Below, piece after piece: positions 61,593 through 64,000 of a DNA stretch of 64,000 nucleotides. The DNA is from an uncultured Desulfovibrio sp. (GTDB lineage Bacteria > Desulfobacterota > Desulfovibrionia > Desulfovibrionales > Desulfovibrionaceae). The notes beneath the pieces were generated by a model. It had not been told where the DNA came from. It searched no databases and saw only the letters and a program-made list of their open reading frames with translations. Within the stretch, counting starts at the first letter, position 1. Each line of letters starts with the position of its first letter. The stretch is from positions 19,648 to 83,647 of the forward strand of contig CAJXRQ010000012.1 of NCBI GenBank assembly GCA_913060505.1, read 5' to 3'. The position numbers and the translations under genes were made by a program.

Positions 61593-61864
61593 TGTCTCTT
61601 CACCACCTTGAAACCCGGATCAACGTGCGATGTAATCGCCTTGATAACGGAAGGTCCGCAATCTGTTCCAAACAAAACCTCTGGGGAAAAATAAAGACTG
61701 TCAGAATCCGAAAAGATTCAGCCGGAAGGCACACGGAAAATCTGGCATTGGAACCAGCCCGGCCGACTTTCAATGGCTCTACCGGCATACCTGCGATTTA
61801 TCAACGACTAATTACTTCATGGAAATATCGAGATGTATTAACAACGCCATGGCGCACGAAGCGC
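61593..61864. other. Intergenic region between sfsA and the EamA gene
   Basis: About 270 bases between two minus-strand genes. I see no gene, no clear terminator for sfsA, and no repeat of note. It presumably contains the EamA gene promoter. Confidence 0.4.
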
Positions 61865-62578
61865 TTACGGTTCCACGACCTTCAGACGCCTGTCCAAAGA
61901 AATGCCGTATTCATCCACCAGAGCCACCAGCGGCCACATTTCCACGCCATGTTCCCGGGCTTCGTAAAACAGGTCGGCGTACACAGGGTCCACGTAATCC
62001 GCAGGGCCGAAGCACTCACCGTCCGGACGTTGCACCAAAAAGAACAGGGCCACGCGCATTCCGTCGCGAGCCAGCCTCATAAGTTCGCGCAAATGCTTCT
62101 GTCCCCGCTCGGTAATGGCATCGGGGAACGCGGCCACGCAGTCCTCCACCAACGTCACGTTCTTGCACTCCACCCACAAGTCCCCACGAGGTCCACGCAA
62201 TCGTGCATCAAGACGGCTGTCACCGTGGCGGGCCTCCGCCTTGTATTCGCCATATTCACAAAGCTCCGGCAGGGCTTTGGTTTCCCAGGCCCTGCGCAAC
62301 ATGCGGTTTGGCGTGGAGGTGTTCACTCCGACCCAGTGCCCCTGCACACGAACAGCCTCAAGGGTCCACTTGAGTTTTCGTGCAGGATTGGCTGCCGGAG
62401 AGAGCAGAATCTCCCTGCCCTCGCCCAAAAGTCCTGCCATGGATCCCGTATTGTTGGTGTGGGCGGCAATGGGCGTCCCGTCCGGCAATAAGGCGTTCAC
62501 GGTGAACCTCTTGCAACGTTGGACAAACGAAGCCCGGACCATGCCGGAGGGATATGGCAACATACATGAATTGATCAT
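61865..62578 (-). CDS. sfsA: DNA/RNA nuclease-like protein SfsA
   Basis: A 237-residue SfsA-family protein. N-terminal OB-like domain (FVQRCKRFTVNALLPDG, about 16-32; AHTNNTGSMAGLLGEG) and a PD-(D/E)xK nuclease core (RLDARLRGPRGDLWVECKNVTL, region about 125-147; FPDAITERGQKHLREL). Historically named as a sugar-fermentation stimulation protein; it binds DNA. ATG at 62578 with GGAG ten bases upstream. It is divergent from the PAS sensor gene at the window's right edge. Confidence 0.92.
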   Translation of the reverse strand: MINSCMLPYPSGMVRASFVQRCKRFTVNALLPDGTPIAAHTNNTGSMAGLLGEGREILLSPAANPARKLKWTLEAVRVQGHWVGVNTSTPNRMLRRAWETKALPELCEYGEYKAEARHGDSRLDARLRGPRGDLWVECKNVTLVEDCVAAFPDAITERGQKHLRELMRLARDGMRVALFFLVQRPDGECFGPADYVDPVYADLFYEAREHGVEMWPLVALVDEYGISLDRRLKVVEP

Positions 62579-62651
62579 AATAATGGTTCTCCTTGCCGGG
62601 TTTCGGTATTTTTTACAGGCAATACCATTCCTCCCGAACAGGGGATGCCGA

Positions 62652-64000
62652 GTGATAACGAAAACGGCCCTTTGCACACTTGTTCCGACAACACACCTCG
62701 TAGCCATGCTGTCGTGGTCAACCGCCCACGCCCACAGCACCGTCACGGCACATACCTTTTTCGAAGCCCATAAAGAGGCGGTCATTCTCATGGCCGTCCT
62801 TTTCATCGGGCTTATGGGCACAACCCTGTTTCTGGTGCTCACCCGCTGGAGAGCACGCAGAACCGAACGACGCCTTGACACGGAAAGTGAAAAATACACC
62901 ACCCTGTTCCATCATGCCTCCGAAGGCATCGTGCTGGTGGACAGGGACGGATTGGTCGTGGACATCAATCCCAAGGCCAAAGCGCTTCTCGGAATGACCA
63001 GCGAACAACTGATGGGGCTTTCCGGAACCAATATCATGCACCCTGAAGACGAGCCGCTCTCACAGGAACAGCTCGACCGCCTTGACGCGGGGATGGCTAC
63101 CCGGACAACACGGCGCATCCTGACCAAGGATGGCTCCTACGTGCCTGTAGAGGTCAGCGTCAAGCACATCTCCACTTCGCTTACCCAAATTCTCATTCTC
63201 GACTTGAGCCGCACGGAAAAAGCCCGGGCGGAGTTGGAGCATGCCAACAAAGAACTGGCTTCCATGTACGAACAGATATCCGAAGCCAACGAACAATTGA
63301 ACAAGAGCAACAGGGAATTGCAATATGAAATGGACGCCCGCGGCAGGGCGGAAGAAGAATTGCGCGAACGGGAAGCCCTGTTCAACTCCGTTTTGCGTGC
63401 CGTCCCCGTGGGAATAGGTATGGTTACGAACTGGGCCATTGGCTGGAGCAACCGCTACCTGCAAAAGATGTTGGGCTACAGCGCCGAAGAATTGGAAGGT
63501 ATGCTCACACGCCAACTCTACGAAAGCGACGAGGAATTCCAGCGTGTGACGGATGTCGTGCACCCGGAAATACAGGAACGCCAATTCGGGAGCATGGAAA
63601 CACGGTTTGTGGCCCGAAACGGCATGATTCTGGACGTGCTACTCAACTCTGCCACTGTCAAAGCCGGAAACATGGGCGCCGGATTGATCTTTACCGTGCA
63701 GGATCTCTCCGAATTACGGGCAGCACAGGAGGAAAGCCGCCAACTGCGCGAAATGCTGTTCCGCGAAAGCACCGTGGTTCAATTGTTTCTTGATCCCGTC
63801 AAAGGCATTATTCTGGATGCCAACCGTGCGGCGGCCAATTTTTTTTCCATTCCTCAACAAGAACTTTCCGGCACGGTTGTGGACTCGTTGCTCCATGCTG
63901 ACGCCTCCTTGCCAAGCCGCACGCTGGGGGATGCCGCAAAACAGGAAACGCCTGTGGAATTTCAATTCGGTTCCGGCGATGCGGCCCGCACCCTTGAAGT
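62652..64000 (+). CDS. Membrane PAS-domain sensor protein, C-terminus cut by window edge
   Basis: The visible ~449 residues begin with GTG (GGGG ribosome site seven bases upstream). Signal/anchor-like N-terminus (about 1-27), membrane segment about 45-65, then at least three PAS domains (about 80-190; 255-370; 375 onward) joined by a coiled coil (about 195-250, many Glu/Lys). The first has FHHASEGIVLVDRDGLVVDINPKA, a PAS core. Such proteins usually end in a histidine kinase or a diguanylate cyclase/phosphodiesterase, which would lie beyond the window. No ligand could be inferred. Confidence 0.85.
   Translation, partial: MITKTALCTLVPTTHLVAMLSWSTAHAHSTVTAHTFFEAHKEAVILMAVLFIGLMGTTLFLVLTRWRARRTERRLDTESEKYTTLFHHASEGIVLVDRDGLVVDINPKAKALLGMTSEQLMGLSGTNIMHPEDEPLSQEQLDRLDAGMATRTTRRILTKDGSYVPVEVSVKHISTSLTQILILDLSRTEKARAELEHANKELASMYEQISEANEQLNKSNRELQYEMDARGRAEEELREREALFNSVLRAVPVGIGMVTNWAIGWSNRYLQKMLGYSAEELEGMLTRQLYESDEEFQRVTDVVHPEIQERQFGSMETRFVARNGMILDVLLNSATVKAGNMGAGLIFTVQDLSELRAAQEESRQLREMLFRESTVVQLFLDPVKGIILDANRAAANFFSIPQQELSGTVVDSLLHADASLPSRTLGDAAKQETPVEFQFGSGDAARTLE

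Overview
The window looks like a chromosomal segment of a sulfate-reducing deltaproteobacterium of the Desulfovibrionaceae (Desulfovibrio/Pseudodesulfovibrio type). The evidence is gene content: a flavodiiron protein, two rubredoxins, desulfoferrodoxin and rubrerythrin; a DcrA-like haem chemoreceptor; a multihaem cytochrome; the futalosine menaquinone route; a tungsten-type aldehyde:ferredoxin oxidoreductase; and lactate/glycolate-oxidase-like subunits. GC is moderately high, coding density is high, and no IS element, prophage, CRISPR array, rRNA or tRNA was recognised. Species-level assignment is not possible from sequence reading alone.

Region by region. 1-2.7 kb (minus): one run perR, rubrerythrin, desulfoferrodoxin, rubredoxin 2, rubredoxin, flavodiiron protein (cut by the window edge), headed by a promoter overlapped by a PerR/Fur-like box. 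2.8-5.3 kb (minus): a tetrahaem cytochrome and a haem-binding methyl-accepting chemotaxis protein. 5.5-12.8 kb (mostly minus): purL, a polyprenyl diphosphate synthase, mqnB, a nucleotide-sugar dehydrogenase, menG and small genes; three of these belong to menaquinone synthesis. 13-17.3 kb (plus): a lipoprotein, a NYN/OST-HTH RNA-binding protein, and a CpxRA-like two-component pair preceded by a CpxR-type box. 17.4-21.6 kb (minus): anaerobic ribonucleotide reductase nrdD under a cobalamin riboswitch, and rimO. 21.7-28.3 kb: a histidine kinase with a Rossmann-like N-terminus, rdgB, then pgi, a second kinase, a GNAT enzyme and a TPR protein. 28.4-36.7 kb (plus): aldehyde oxidoreductase plus class II aldolase, CPBP protease, tautomerase, a Ser/Thr kinase with a DUF1566 tail, and a GlcD/GlcF-like pair. 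36.8-39.3 kb: two membrane proteins carrying three copies of one module. 39.8-47.6 kb: secA; a 534-residue repeat protein behind a near-consensus sigma-28 promoter; a DUF3124 protein; a periplasmic solute-binding-like protein; a class D beta-lactamase-like lipoprotein; argJ. 47.8-54.9 kb (minus): smpB, ptsI, ptsH, a lone PTS IID, bioY, bioB, rsmI, yraN and a lipoprotein. 55-64 kb: a membrane protein, an RlmL-like methyltransferase, a thioesterase, a DUF1848 protein, a TSCPD protein, an EamA transporter, sfsA and a PAS sensor protein cut by the right edge.

The main themes are oxygen and redox defence, redox sensing (haem chemoreceptor, possible nucleotide-binding kinase), and energy metabolism (menaquinone, aldehyde and hydroxy-acid oxidation), set among housekeeping genes. 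The most promising leads for something undescribed are: the sigma-28-controlled repeat protein; the Rossmann-like domain fused to a histidine kinase; the cytochrome/haem-MCP pair; and the unassigned structured leader at about 38.43-38.50 kb.
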